Notes: generated by a model not told the origin, from the letters alone. Shown: positions 9,260-19,219, counted from the first letter of the stretch. The stretch: 64,000 bases of DNA from Saprospiraceae bacterium (GCA_030729925.1 JANQWK010000060.1:1-64000), one strand, 5' to 3'. A program made the numbers and translations.

Positions 9260-9969
9260 AATCCAGCCCGGATCAAAAACTGATACGGAAGCAGTGTCGT
9301 ATCCAATGCAAGCGAAGTGTAACCTGCCTGTTGGAGTTCTTCCATTACCTCCTCTTTGCTGATCTTGTGATCAACGGAAGGCCCCACAGGCAGTTCACGC
9401 TTGAAAAAATCAATGACCACTAAGTTGCCGCCCGACTTGATACCTTTGCGAACTTCCTCAAAATAGGCTATCCTATTCTCAATATGGTGATACGTATCCA
9501 CGATGATCACCATATCCACCTCTCCTTCTCCAAGCGTACTGGAATCATAGGGGATTTTACGCGTTTCTATGTCTGCCTCTGGAACTCCCAGACTGTCCCG
9601 CTTTTGGGCAATATAATCCAAAAAGCGCTGATCTACATCGGCACAGATAACCTTGGCACCGGCCTGATGCATCCGAAAACTAAAATATCCGCTTCCGCTA
9701 CCAATGTCCATCACCCGCTTACCTTGCAGGTCACCCAGATAGGCCATTACCTTATCCGGCTGTTGCCACTCATCCCTTTCTGCCGATTCAAAATTGGCCA
9801 CCAGGGACTCAAATGGGCGACTGTTCATTTCCCGATTCGCATGGTTGTGGTCATGCTGATGTCCGGGTTTTATATGTTCATTTTCAGCAGATACTGTATT
9901 TTCTGTCTGCCTATTATCACAGGAAAAAAATCCCCAGGCCAGGAAGATAAAAACCATAAAACGTTTCAT
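9256..9969 (-). CDS. Lipoprotein with SAM-dependent methyltransferase domain
   Basis: A 237-residue protein that starts with a lipoprotein signal ending at Cys17 (GFFSC). A His-rich linker (GHQHDHNHANRE, about 36-48) follows, then a class I methyltransferase domain with motif I VMDIGSGSGYF and an acidic strand-2 end (CADVD). The combination predicts an exported methyltransferase, which is odd because S-adenosylmethionine is cytoplasmic. The fold may be used for another purpose, or the N-terminus may be a membrane anchor facing inward. It overlaps the permease gene by four bases (ATGA), so the two are co-transcribed. Confidence 0.78.
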   Translation of the reverse strand: MKRFMVFIFLAWGFFSCDNRQTENTVSAENEHIKPGHQHDHNHANREMNSRPFESLVANFESAERDEWQQPDKVMAYLGDLQGKRVMDIGSGSGYFSFRMHQAGAKVICADVDQRFLDYIAQKRDSLGVPEADIETRKIPYDSSTLGEGEVDMVIIVDTYHHIENRIAYFEEVRKGIKSGGNLVVIDFFKRELPVGPSVDHKISKEEVMEELQQAGYTSLALDTTLLPYQFLIRAGF

Positions 9970-11249
9970 GAAGGTATGTTTTTGCTTATGAAATAACTAA
10001 TCGCTCCCAGTACAACGATCCCAAATCCAAGGCCTGTTTCGAGGGGTTGTTCGATCAACAGAAAGACGAGGATCCAGGCGCTTGCACCCAAAAAAACCAA
10101 GGTAAGTAAGGGATGAAATGGATTTCGGAAGGGAAGGTCGTACCCTTTTTTCCGTAGGAGAAAGCTCCCTCCTACGGTGAGGGCGCTAAACAATTGCAGG
10201 ATAAATCCCGAAAAAATCAGGATTTGTTCGAAGGTACCGGTCAGGATAAAAGCTGCGCTCAGGGCAGACTGAAACCAAACGGCACGCAGCGGAACACCTG
10301 CTGCCGTTTTGGGTCGTAAAAAACGCCAAATCCGGTAATCTTCTGCCATCATTTGGCTCACTCGGGGCCCCACCCAAACCATCGCACTGATGCTGGAAAA
10401 TAAAAACAAAGCGATTACCAAACTAATCTGATTGCCCAGAGTTGCCCCAAAGAGGTTACCCGCCACGATTTGTCCCACCTCCAACTGACCGGTTAATTGT
10501 GCAAGGGAAGCATTCGCCAGAAAAACGAATTGCAGCAAAATATACAGCAAAGTCACCAGCAAAGTTCCTACGATCAAGCCTTTAGGCAGGTTGCGTTCAG
10601 GTTGGCGGATCTCCTCAACGATGTAGGCTGCCGCATTCCAACCAGTATAGGCATAGGTGACATAAACCAGAGAAACCGCAAACGCGGGTAGCATGATTTC
10701 ATCGGTCCATCCGGCTGACCAGTCCAGTGCGTTGTTTTCTGCCGCCACCCCCAATCCGGCAATAATAAAACCAATGACCAACACCACCTTGAGTAAGGTA
10801 ATCCAGTTTTGCACGCTACTACTCTGCCGGATGGTAAAGGAATGCAACGCGCTTGCCACCAAGATAGCCAAAAGCGCAGGCAAGCGAGCCGGAATGTCCG
10901 TAGCTGCCTGTACATAAGCACCCAACGCCATTGCCGCGAGTGCAACCGGTGCGGCAAACCCAACGGTCAACGATACCCAGCCCGAAAGATAGCCAATCAA
11001 GGGATGATACAACTGGGAAAGAAAATGATACTCCCCCCCTGAGCGCCGAAAAAAGGCTCCCGATTCCGCATAGCTCAATGCACCTGCCAGTGCAATTACC
11101 CCACCAATCGCCCACAGCAGCACAATACTCCAGGAATTTTGGGTGTCTATCAATTGAAAGCCCAGACTGGAAAAAACTCCAGTCCCGATCATGTTGGCTA
11201 CGACCAAAGCCCCCGCACTCCACGCACCTATTTTCGACGAGTCACGCAT
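9966..11249 (-). CDS. APC-family amino acid permease
   Basis: With the ATG at 11249 the product has 427 residues. The preceding 22 codons in the open frame look non-native. It has about 12 hydrophobic helices and the APC signature near the N-terminus (GALVVANMIGTGVFSSLG, an unwound helix-1 glycine motif), plus an EIRQPERNLPKGL loop typical of the family. Predicted role: proton-coupled uptake or exchange of an amino acid or polyamine; the substrate is not defined. It is the first gene of a two-gene unit with the lipoprotein methyltransferase. Confidence 0.85.
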   Translation of the reverse strand: MRDSSKIGAWSAGALVVANMIGTGVFSSLGFQLIDTQNSWSIVLLWAIGGVIALAGALSYAESGAFFRRSGGEYHFLSQLYHPLIGYLSGWVSLTVGFAAPVALAAMALGAYVQAATDIPARLPALLAILVASALHSFTIRQSSSVQNWITLLKVVLVIGFIIAGLGVAAENNALDWSAGWTDEIMLPAFAVSLVYVTYAYTGWNAAAYIVEEIRQPERNLPKGLIVGTLLVTLLYILLQFVFLANASLAQLTGQLEVGQIVAGNLFGATLGNQISLVIALFLFSSISAMVWVGPRVSQMMAEDYRIWRFLRPKTAAGVPLRAVWFQSALSAAFILTGTFEQILIFSGFILQLFSALTVGGSFLLRKKGYDLPFRNPFHPLLTLVFLGASAWILVFLLIEQPLETGLGFGIVVLGAISYFISKNIPS

Positions 11250-11417
11250 ACCGATGATTTCATGGCAAGATAAAAAATAAAACGCAATGTAGTTGCAAAA
11301 AACACAAAAAGTCAATTGTCAAAAGAATGTAATAACTAAAGGAGGGCCGACCTTTTACCCCCTCAACCCGTTTTCTTTGTGCGAGCAATTTAGATTCAAT
11401 CAAAATACCAAACTGTC

Positions 11418-12698
11418 ATGCAAAGAAATCTACCACTTTTCCTTCTTTTCTTCGCACTTCTAAACCATGGATTTGCGCAAGAATTTGCCCAGGTAGCAAC
11501 AGGTGCTGGATATCAAAACCAGGCATTTTACCGCTTATCGGACAACAACGTGGCACAGTTGCCCAATGAAAGTTGGGATTTGGCCTTCAGTATGACCGGG
11601 CAATTCAATGTAGGCATTGCTATTAACGAGTCCACTACTTCAATTACAGGAGCCCCTGCTGCGGAGCTCGTCATTTACCAAACTTCCCTTAGAGACTTTT
11701 CGGTTGCGGTGGACAGTACCCATTTGGCTGGGCGTATCCTCAACGATGAATCGTCCTGGGCAGAGGGTGGTGCATTGAGTTTGGTTGCCAATCCGGCTGA
11801 TCCCTTTGACTTTGGCTGGGGTTCTTATAGTCCTGTGACCCATACCCTATCGGGAACCCGCGTATTTGCTGCAAAATTAAGAGATGGCAGCTTTAAGAAA
11901 TTCATCGTTTCGTCTTTTGCCGGCAACACTTTTACCTTGAAATATGCCAACTTCGATGGTTCTGATGAAAAAACGGTTGCCATTAACCGGGGAGATTATC
12001 CTGAAAACGTATTGGTTTTCTTTTCATTCAGTACAGGCGAAGTATTGGCACCGATTGGTACTTGGGATTTGATGTTTGGCAGGTACCTCACCAAACTGGA
12101 CGACGGAGAAGGCAATATTCTGGACTATCCGGTTACGGGGGTATTGAGTAACGGCATGATAGAAGCGGTAAAACTCCAGGGAGTAAATCCGGCGACGGTC
12201 AACTATACCGAGTACCTGGACAGTTTCAGCACCCGTCTGGATGTCATCGGACACGACTGGAAAGCCTTTAGTTTCACCCAGGGATGGGTCATTCCGCAGG
12301 ATTTGGTCTTTTTTGCCAAGACCCCATCGAACGAGGTATATAAACTCGTTTTTGTGGACTTTGAAGGTTCTTCTACGGGGGTGTCCACCATCGAAAAAAC
12401 TGCGCTTGGGATCCTATCTTCCAGCCGCAACCTACAATCCAGCTTCAAGGAAGCTTCGGTATTTCCCAACCCTGTAGTTGATCAATCCACAGTGGTGTTC
12501 ACCGCCGAACGCAGCTATGCGCAGCTTCCGTTAGTGATCCGGGATCTATCGGGCAGGATCTTATGGCAAGCAGCAGTACGTGCTGACGAAGGACTCAACG
12601 CCATCGCTATTCCGGCTCTGCCTTTGGCACCTGGCATGTATTTCCTGAGTGTAGGTTTGCCGCAGGATCAGTTTACCCTGAAGTTTATCAAGCAATAA
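11418..12698 (+). CDS. HmuY-like T9SS-sorted surface protein
   Basis: A 426-residue secreted protein with a Sec signal (1-20, cut near GFAQ), two similar modules and a C-terminal T9SS type A sorting domain (about 350-426, beginning ASVFPNP and ending LKFIKQ). The modules carry the WDLAF (about 54) and WDLMFGRY patterns and the scattered Tyr/Trp-rich strands expected of HmuY-type haem-binding proteins. HmuY proteins in this phylum take haem from host or environmental haemoproteins. It lies 27 bp before the TonB-dependent receptor, the classical hmuYR order. The HmuY call rests on motifs plus context. Confidence 0.72.
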   Translation: MQRNLPLFLLFFALLNHGFAQEFAQVATGAGYQNQAFYRLSDNNVAQLPNESWDLAFSMTGQFNVGIAINESTTSITGAPAAELVIYQTSLRDFSVAVDSTHLAGRILNDESSWAEGGALSLVANPADPFDFGWGSYSPVTHTLSGTRVFAAKLRDGSFKKFIVSSFAGNTFTLKYANFDGSDEKTVAINRGDYPENVLVFFSFSTGEVLAPIGTWDLMFGRYLTKLDDGEGNILDYPVTGVLSNGMIEAVKLQGVNPATVNYTEYLDSFSTRLDVIGHDWKAFSFTQGWVIPQDLVFFAKTPSNEVYKLVFVDFEGSSTGVSTIEKTALGILSSSRNLQSSFKEASVFPNPVVDQSTVVFTAERSYAQLPLVIRDLSGRILWQAAVRADEGLNAIAIPALPLAPGMYFLSVGLPQDQFTLKFIKQ

Positions 12699-12725
12699 CC
12701 CAACGCCATCCCTAAACATCCGTTC

Positions 12726-14846
12726 ATGCTACATCGAACACTTTTGTTTCGCCTACTGCTGGTCTTGAGCCTTTTTTCCTGCCTGACGGCAAAAAAAAGT
12801 TATGCCCAGCCTAATGCTTTGGACTCTATCGGATTGTACTACAATCTGGAAGACGTGGTCGTTACCGCTCAATATGCCCCAACCGATAGCAGGCAATCGC
12901 TTTATAAGATCCGTAGTATCAAGCGGGATGTGATGGAAACCAGGGGTACGAACACCCTGGAGCAGTTGCTCAACCAAGAACTGAACATCCGGATATCCCA
13001 GGATCTCATTTTAGGGTCGAGCCTGAACCTCCAGGGGGTGAGCGGGCAAAACGTCAAAATCATGATTGACGGAGTGCCGGTCATTGGTCGGGTCGGAGAC
13101 GACATAGACCTCAGCCAGATCAGTCTGAGTAACATTGAGCGGGTAGAAATCATAGAGGGTCCTGTATCGGTCAACTATGGAACCAACGCCTTGGGTGGTG
13201 TCATTAACCTGATTACCAAGAAATCGCAGCTCCACCCGCTGGATCTACGGTTTACCAGTCAGATCGAAAGCATAGGTTCTCGTTTTCTCAACGGACAATA
13301 TGGGTTTAAGCCTTCGGCAAAAATATTACTGCGTGGCGACGCGGGCTACCAGGAATTCGACGGATTCAACCCGGTAGCCCCTGAACCATCGCTGGAACGA
13401 ACTTTTCAGTGGAACCCCAAAACACAGGGGTTCTTCAACCAATTGGTGCGATTTGACCTGGGGCAAGACCGGCAACTGCGCTGGAACACCTCTTTCTTTA
13501 TGGAGGAAATTGAGAATCTGGGGCCGGTTCGCCGGCCTCAATTTAAGCCCTATGCCTTTGACGAGTACTACCTGACCCGGAGATTTGACCAGACCCTCAC
13601 TTATGAAGGGAGTTTCAAAAAAGATTTGTACTGGCACATCACGGGAGCTTGGAATACCTTCCGTCGGGAAAAACAAAGTCTTCGACTGGATCTGGATAGT
13701 GCAGCGCAAACAGAAATTCCGGCTGAGCAGGACACCACCCGGTACCAGGCTTTTGTGTTCAGACCTGTTTTAGCCAGTCGTTTTTCCGAAGGGAAACTCA
13801 ATTTTCAAGCAGGTTTGGACATCAACCACGAGATAGCGATGGGTAAGCGATTCAATGACCCCGGAGCAGATGCTTCGTTCCGCTCCCAAATAGGAGATTA
13901 TGCAGGTTTTCTTACCCTCACCTTTCAGCCCATAGCCGCCCTTGACGTGCAATTAGGCGCCAGAGCGGCCTACAACACGCGGTTTGATGCACCTGTAGTA
14001 CCCTCGTTGCACCTCAAATACGACTTTAGTCCCAACTGGCAATTACGAGCCTCGTATGCCTCCGGCTTCCGCAGTCCCTCTGTCAAAGAATTGTTTTTTT
14101 ACTTTGTAGATGCCAGTCACTTTATTGTGGGGAACCCTGATCTGGGTGCTGAAACTTCCCAAAACATTCAAGGGGTTCTGGATTTCCGCCAAGAGGGGAA
14201 ACAGCAGTTTCAGTTTACCCTGACAGGATTTTTCAACGACATCCAAAACAAGATCCAGTTGTTTGATTTTGTGGAGCAAGACGGGGTAATGATCCCTGCA
14301 GCATCCCTGGGGCAAGCCACTACTCGTTTTGCTTATTTCAACCAAGAGCGGTACAAAACCCTGGGAGTTAATATCCGAGCTGGCTGGAAATGGAAAAACC
14401 TCAGTCTGGATGGTGGTATTGCCCCTACTGGTAGCTACAACCCCCTTTCAGCCACAGTAGCTGAGGTAGCTGATTATACCTTTACCACAGAAATGAGCGG
14501 CCAACTGGGCTATCGCATTCCCGGAATTCAACTTGAAGGACAATTTTTTATTCGTTACAACGACCGCCTGGTTCGTTTTTACCAAAGTACAGATACTGAA
14601 GGTGTACCGGTAACGTTACAGGCTATCCAAGATGGATTTGCGCTGGCAGACCTGGTATTTACCAAGAAGTTTCCTTCTCTGGGACTTACGCTGAGCAGTG
14701 GGGTAAAAAATCTTTTTGATGTAACAAACATCAACACCAATGGTGCAGGCGGAGGCGGTGCACACAGCGGAGGATCCAGTTCTCCGATCGCTACGGGCAT
14801 TAACTATTTTGCCAGGCTCTCCTGGAATTTAGAGAAAAAGCCATAA
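12726..14846 (+). CDS. TonB-dependent outer-membrane receptor (haem receptor, HmuR-like)
   Basis: A 706-residue receptor: signal peptide (1-27), TonB box and plug beginning LEDVVVTAQ (about 41-49), plug motif IDGVPV, then NYGTNALGGVINLITK closing the plug, and a 22-strand-type barrel ending in an aromatic-rich strand (FARLSWNLEKKP). The haem-receptor style signature is present: FRSP (448-451), His465 and NPDL (470-473). It follows the HmuY-like gene and most likely passes haem to the HmuTUV system encoded 4 kb upstream. A Gly-rich stretch near 680 is unusual for the barrel end. A perfect hairpin begins at its stop codon. Confidence 0.88.
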   Translation: MLHRTLLFRLLLVLSLFSCLTAKKSYAQPNALDSIGLYYNLEDVVVTAQYAPTDSRQSLYKIRSIKRDVMETRGTNTLEQLLNQELNIRISQDLILGSSLNLQGVSGQNVKIMIDGVPVIGRVGDDIDLSQISLSNIERVEIIEGPVSVNYGTNALGGVINLITKKSQLHPLDLRFTSQIESIGSRFLNGQYGFKPSAKILLRGDAGYQEFDGFNPVAPEPSLERTFQWNPKTQGFFNQLVRFDLGQDRQLRWNTSFFMEEIENLGPVRRPQFKPYAFDEYYLTRRFDQTLTYEGSFKKDLYWHITGAWNTFRREKQSLRLDLDSAAQTEIPAEQDTTRYQAFVFRPVLASRFSEGKLNFQAGLDINHEIAMGKRFNDPGADASFRSQIGDYAGFLTLTFQPIAALDVQLGARAAYNTRFDAPVVPSLHLKYDFSPNWQLRASYASGFRSPSVKELFFYFVDASHFIVGNPDLGAETSQNIQGVLDFRQEGKQQFQFTLTGFFNDIQNKIQLFDFVEQDGVMIPAASLGQATTRFAYFNQERYKTLGVNIRAGWKWKNLSLDGGIAPTGSYNPLSATVAEVADYTFTTEMSGQLGYRIPGIQLEGQFFIRYNDRLVRFYQSTDTEGVPVTLQAIQDGFALADLVFTKKFPSLGLTLSSGVKNLFDVTNINTNGAGGGGAHSGGSSSPIATGINYFARLSWNLEKKP

Positions 14847-14893
14847 AATGGAGAAAGGCTTTCGGATGTTATCCGAAAGCCTTTCTCCATTTT
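14845..14893. terminator. Perfect 23-bp hairpin, bidirectional terminator
   Basis: Bases 14845-14867 and 14871-14893 are exact reverse complements with a GTT loop. The outer ends are A-rich on the left and T-rich on the right, so each strand ends its stem with a short T run. It lies between two convergent genes (TonB receptor and the large surface protein) and starts within the receptor stop codon. Confidence 0.88.
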
Positions 14894-14914
14894 AAGCACT
14901 TATGCTTTCTTCCA

Positions 14915-17900
14915 TCAATTCACCACAATTCGCTGTACCGTTCTCACCTGATTATTTTGCACAATCAGCAGATATACACCTGGATTCAGGGTACTGATAT
15001 TGAGGTTGAGAGACGCTGTACCATCGGATAATTTTTGGCTCATCAGTTCGACCCCCGACAGATCGCGGACACTCAGTACGAGGTCTCGCTGATCAGGATA
15101 AGCTACTTCCACATTAATAGATCCGCTGCTTGTCGGATTGGGGAAAGCCACTACTGATCCTTGAAGACTGCCACTTGCCGGAGTTTTGGAAGCATTATCA
15201 CAACTACCGCTATTGGCATCCCCTCCTGTGAAAGTACAGGACTTCGACCAAGCCGTAAAGGTACCATCACTGCACAGGGCACGCACACTCCATTCGTAGG
15301 TTACCCCTGGCAACACTCCTCTCAGTCCAACCGTAGAAATTCCGGTATTGTAGTTAATCCAGGTATTGCTACCCAGGCGGCGGAACCGCACATAATACCG
15401 CTGGGTTGTCGGCACAGCAGTCCAGTTAAGTCGAACGGAAAACCGGGTAATATCATCGGCATACAAGCCTGTTGGAGTCGTACAGGCATCCACCTCCGGG
15501 CAAGGCACACAAGGACCACCGCAGTCCACACCTGCTTCCCCTTGGTTTTGAATACCGTCGAAGCAAGTAGGGCAAGGGGTACAGGGGCCACCGCAATCTA
15601 CTCCGGTCTCGCCTTGGTTCTGAATACCATCAAAGCAGGTGGCGCATGCGGTACAAGGACCACCGCAGTCTATTCCCGTCTCGCCCTGATTTCGGATACC
15701 ATCGAAACAGTTAGGCGATTGTCCCTCCGGAATACCGTTGTTGCAATTTCCGCTCGTGGTGATACCTCCGATAAAGGTACACATATCCGACCAATTGCTT
15801 GGATCTTCACTACATTGGGCATACACCCTCCAATCGTAATCGTATCCATAAGCGATACCTCTGATTTTCAAAAAGGTATTAGCTGTTGTAAAAGTAAACC
15901 ACTGGCTGGAATTGGACAATCGGATTTGAAGCACATACACATCTGCCCCGGAGACGCCGTTCCAATTCATTTGAGCACTACTTCGGGTAAGGTCGCTGAC
16001 AAAAAGTCCGGTAGGTGCCGCGCAACTCTCCACGGTAGGACAAGGTATGCAGGGGCCACCGCAATCAATCCCGGTCTCGCCCTGATTTTGGATCCCATCG
16101 AAGCAACTCACGCATGCAGCACAGGGCCCTCCACAATCCACGCCTGTCTCGCCCTGGTTTTGGATCCGGTCGAAACAAGTGGCGGGAGTAGATTCCGGGC
16201 CAAAGCAGCTACTGCTGGTTGGATTGCCGGCCACGAAAGTACAAATCGAAGACCAATCGCTGTAGCCCGTACCACAGTACGACCTCACCCGCCACTCATA
16301 CACCACTCGGTTGGCCAATCCCCGGATAGAGATATTGATATTACTGGTATTAAAGGTGTACCAGCTCACCGAGCTGGAAATTTTGATTTGAACTTGGTAT
16401 TGGCTTGCGTAACCTACGGTTGACCAATTGAGCGTAGCCCTATCGGTGCTGATTTCGCTGGTAAACATACCGGCCGGAGCCTCACAAGATAGTTCCGGAC
16501 ATGGGCCGCAAGGGCCACCGCAGTCAACCCCGGTCTCACCCTGGTTTTGGATGCCATCAAAGCAAGTAGCTCCCCCTTCTGGCTGTGTGCCGGTGCCGGT
16601 ACAAGTGCTACTAGACCCAGCATTCCCTGTAAACGTGCAAAGCACAGACCATTCACTGGTACCGGATCCACAAACAGTACGCACCTTCCATTGGTACAAT
16701 TGACCGGGAACAATACCGCTGAGTTCCATGCGGGTTTGACCGGTTGTAAAGGTGTACCAGCTGCTGTTGGTGCTCAGCCTGATTTGGATTTCGTAGTTGC
16801 TGGCACTTGAAGCCGCTGACCAGTTAAGTGTCACTCGGTTAGAGGCGATATCTGTCGCTGACAAGGTCAAAGGAGGTGCACAATTGTATTCCGGGCAAGC
16901 GGTGCAAGGTCCGCCGCAATCTATACCCGTTTCGCCTTGATTTCGGATCCCATCGAAACAGGAAGGCTGTGCGCCGGCTGTATTCAGACAACTGCTGCTG
17001 GATCCGTCGCCGGCCACAAAAGTGCAAACCACCGACCAGTCGCTATAGCCAGCGCCGCAATAAGTACGCACGCGCCACTCATAGAGAGATCCACTGCTCA
17101 GATTGGTTGCCACCAAGGTCGTAGCCGAGGCATTTAGTGTATTCCAGGTAGTCGAAGAACGCAATTTAACCTGAACCTGATAAAGCGTTGCGCCCGAAAC
17201 GGCGGTCCAATTGAACCGAGCCTGACTGCCAATGATGTTATCTGCGTAAATCCTCACAGGGGTATCGCAGGTGAACTCTGGACAAGCCGTGCACGGTCCA
17301 CCACAATCTATGCCTGTTTCGCCCTGGTTTTGCACCCCATCCACACAAGAAGGCTGCGGTCCGCTGGTATTCAGACAGCTGCTGCTACTTGCATTGCCGG
17401 CCACAAAGGTACAAGAAGCAGACCACTGGCTAAATGATCCCCCACAAAAAGAACGCACCCGCCACTCGTACAGGGAACCATTGACCAAACTCGGCACTAC
17501 TAGTGATGTGGACGTCGTATTGGTAGAATTCCACGTACTGGCACTGCGCAATTTGATCTGTACTTCGTATAAAGTAGCATCAGACACAGAAAACCAATTC
17601 AATCGGGCCTGGGTAGATAAAATATTATCTGCATACAAACGAGCAGGAGCCGAACAAATAAACTCCGGGCAAGGACTGCATGATCCCCCACAGTCTGTAC
17701 CGGTCTCATCTCCGTTTTGTATCCCATCATTACAAGAGGTACAATCTGTCGTCACATTCACCCCCGTGGACCAGGTCGGACTCGGGCCGGTGTTGGTACC
17801 ATCGCATACCTGAAACACAAAAGCCTGGAAGCAGGTACAGTTTTGGAGGTTTAGGCCGATGGCACCGAGATCTAGTGAAAAACTATCCGTCAGATAAACA

Positions 17901-19144
17901 ATACTACCAACGGTATCCCTGACAGAAAATTTGGTTAGAAAAGCATTATTGGCATTAATTAGAATCTCTTGAATATGTGAATTGTCACCATTCGGACGAG
18001 TAGAAGCCGTATCCGGGTTGGCCATAGTCATGTTGCAAGTACCACCCTGATAAATCCGAATTTTGAAACGGTGGTTGGTGGTTTGCATATTGGCTCTCCA
18101 ACCGATTTTAAACTTATTGAAAGCCGTAGCTGCCGTATCTACGGTTACCCCTGTTACCGTTTGACAGCTATTGCCAATCGCTTCTGCTGTTATTTTGGTG
18201 TTCATCAAGGGATTGATGACCCCATCTCCATCAAAGGAGTACGTGATTTTATAGCAGACCTGTCCGTTTACTTCCTCCGTCGCAACCTGAATAGCATCGC
18301 CTGTTTCTGTCCAGGTATTGGCTACTGCCTGTGTAAACGGAATTCCTCCGCCGTAAGTAAGGGCCAGTTCGTAGTTTTCAGTAACGGCAATAGGATCCCA
18401 GTCTTGGACACAAACATACACGAATTGACTGATCTGTTTGAGATCTTGGTACCAAACCAGGTTAAAGGTTTCCTCTTCCCCCTGAAGCCCATCCACATAG
18501 ATGGTGTTGTTGTTAGAACAGAACCCATAGAACGAACTATCCAAAGGACTTTCCAAATTGGATTGGGAAACGACCAGGTCGTAGGAATAAGGAATAGCCT
18601 CTCCCAAAACTGCAGAAAAAGTAGAACAACCCGCATCAGGGCTATCGCAGCGCTGCTGCAAAGAGACAAATACCGAATCCAGTCCACCTAATACGGTAGG
18701 CGAGCTTGTGGTGCCACAATTTGTTCCGCCCGTCACAAAAATCAAATCTTCAGGCGCCACACTCACTACAATACTATTACCCGTAGTACTAATGTAGGTA
18801 GGGCCAGAGGTGGATCCTTGGGTGAAGGGATTGGTTTGATAGACACAGCTATCCTTGGTAATCACCTGCATAACCCAATAATGGTTAAGAAATGCACTGG
18901 GATCGGTGGTAGTACCGCCTGCTACAAACTCTACCCGCAAGTTGTAATCGCGGGTATTTGCACAAGTAGGTGCAATTTCATCAATAGCAGTTACCGTAGG
19001 AACGGCACAAGTGACAACGGTACCAGGACAAGCCCCTCCTGCAGGAAAAGTCTGCGCAGCGACCTGTATCGACATAGATAGAAAAATAACAAATAGGGGT
19101 ACCACCGACTGGAGCAGTCGGAAGAGAGGTTTTCCTTGTTTCAT
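14915..19144 (-). CDS. Large T9SS-exported surface protein with Cys-rich repeats and FN3 modules
   Basis: A 1409-residue exported protein. Order: Sec signal (1-31); a Cys-containing N-terminal domain of about 460 residues; six fibronectin-III-like domains (each with the YEVQIKLR-like strand and YEWRVR strand); nine copies of a 22-residue four-cysteine repeat (C-x-DG-x2-N-x2-E-T-G-x-D-C-GG-x-C-x2-C); and a C-terminal T9SS type A sorting domain (VAFPNPTS to IVVN). Repeat copies before successive FN3 domains number 1, 1, 1, 1, 2, 3. The order suggests an adhesin or stalk built by module duplication. No enzymatic motif is seen. It is paralogous to the next gene. Confidence 0.85.
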   Translation of the reverse strand: MKQGKPLFRLLQSVVPLFVIFLSMSIQVAAQTFPAGGACPGTVVTCAVPTVTAIDEIAPTCANTRDYNLRVEFVAGGTTTDPSAFLNHYWVMQVITKDSCVYQTNPFTQGSTSGPTYISTTGNSIVVSVAPEDLIFVTGGTNCGTTSSPTVLGGLDSVFVSLQQRCDSPDAGCSTFSAVLGEAIPYSYDLVVSQSNLESPLDSSFYGFCSNNNTIYVDGLQGEEETFNLVWYQDLKQISQFVYVCVQDWDPIAVTENYELALTYGGGIPFTQAVANTWTETGDAIQVATEEVNGQVCYKITYSFDGDGVINPLMNTKITAEAIGNSCQTVTGVTVDTAATAFNKFKIGWRANMQTTNHRFKIRIYQGGTCNMTMANPDTASTRPNGDNSHIQEILINANNAFLTKFSVRDTVGSIVYLTDSFSLDLGAIGLNLQNCTCFQAFVFQVCDGTNTGPSPTWSTGVNVTTDCTSCNDGIQNGDETGTDCGGSCSPCPEFICSAPARLYADNILSTQARLNWFSVSDATLYEVQIKLRSASTWNSTNTTSTSLVVPSLVNGSLYEWRVRSFCGGSFSQWSASCTFVAGNASSSSCLNTSGPQPSCVDGVQNQGETGIDCGGPCTACPEFTCDTPVRIYADNIIGSQARFNWTAVSGATLYQVQVKLRSSTTWNTLNASATTLVATNLSSGSLYEWRVRTYCGAGYSDWSVVCTFVAGDGSSSSCLNTAGAQPSCFDGIRNQGETGIDCGGPCTACPEYNCAPPLTLSATDIASNRVTLNWSAASSASNYEIQIRLSTNSSWYTFTTGQTRMELSGIVPGQLYQWKVRTVCGSGTSEWSVLCTFTGNAGSSSTCTGTGTQPEGGATCFDGIQNQGETGVDCGGPCGPCPELSCEAPAGMFTSEISTDRATLNWSTVGYASQYQVQIKISSSVSWYTFNTSNINISIRGLANRVVYEWRVRSYCGTGYSDWSSICTFVAGNPTSSSCFGPESTPATCFDRIQNQGETGVDCGGPCAACVSCFDGIQNQGETGIDCGGPCIPCPTVESCAAPTGLFVSDLTRSSAQMNWNGVSGADVYVLQIRLSNSSQWFTFTTANTFLKIRGIAYGYDYDWRVYAQCSEDPSNWSDMCTFIGGITTSGNCNNGIPEGQSPNCFDGIRNQGETGIDCGGPCTACATCFDGIQNQGETGVDCGGPCTPCPTCFDGIQNQGEAGVDCGGPCVPCPEVDACTTPTGLYADDITRFSVRLNWTAVPTTQRYYVRFRRLGSNTWINYNTGISTVGLRGVLPGVTYEWSVRALCSDGTFTAWSKSCTFTGGDANSGSCDNASKTPASGSLQGSVVAFPNPTSSGSINVEVAYPDQRDLVLSVRDLSGVELMSQKLSDGTASLNLNISTLNPGVYLLIVQNNQVRTVQRIVVN

Positions 19145-19187
19145 GAGTGTCCGATTTGATTTAAATTAATGCTGGGTAACTCTTGCA

Positions 19188-19207
19188 GGACAAAACATGA
19201 TTAGGTT
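19188..19207 (-). promoter_or_regulatory. Conserved leader element upstream of the 1409-residue surface gene
   Basis: The 20-bp sequence GGACAAAACATGATTAGGTT (plus strand) lies 44 bp before the ATG. It recurs with one change at 22295-22314 before the paralogous gene, at nearly the same distance. It falls in the presumed 5' untranslated region of both genes, so it may be an operator or a translational element. Confidence 0.6.
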
Positions 19208-19219
19208 GTTACACTTCCA

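Noticed and set aside
15161-16423. Long open frame (420 codons) on the plus strand opposite the repeat protein gene
   Set aside because: It is antisense to the 1409-residue gene and its sequence is the complement of the cysteine-repeat codons. It has no signal, domain or plausible start; an artefact of repetitive coding DNA.
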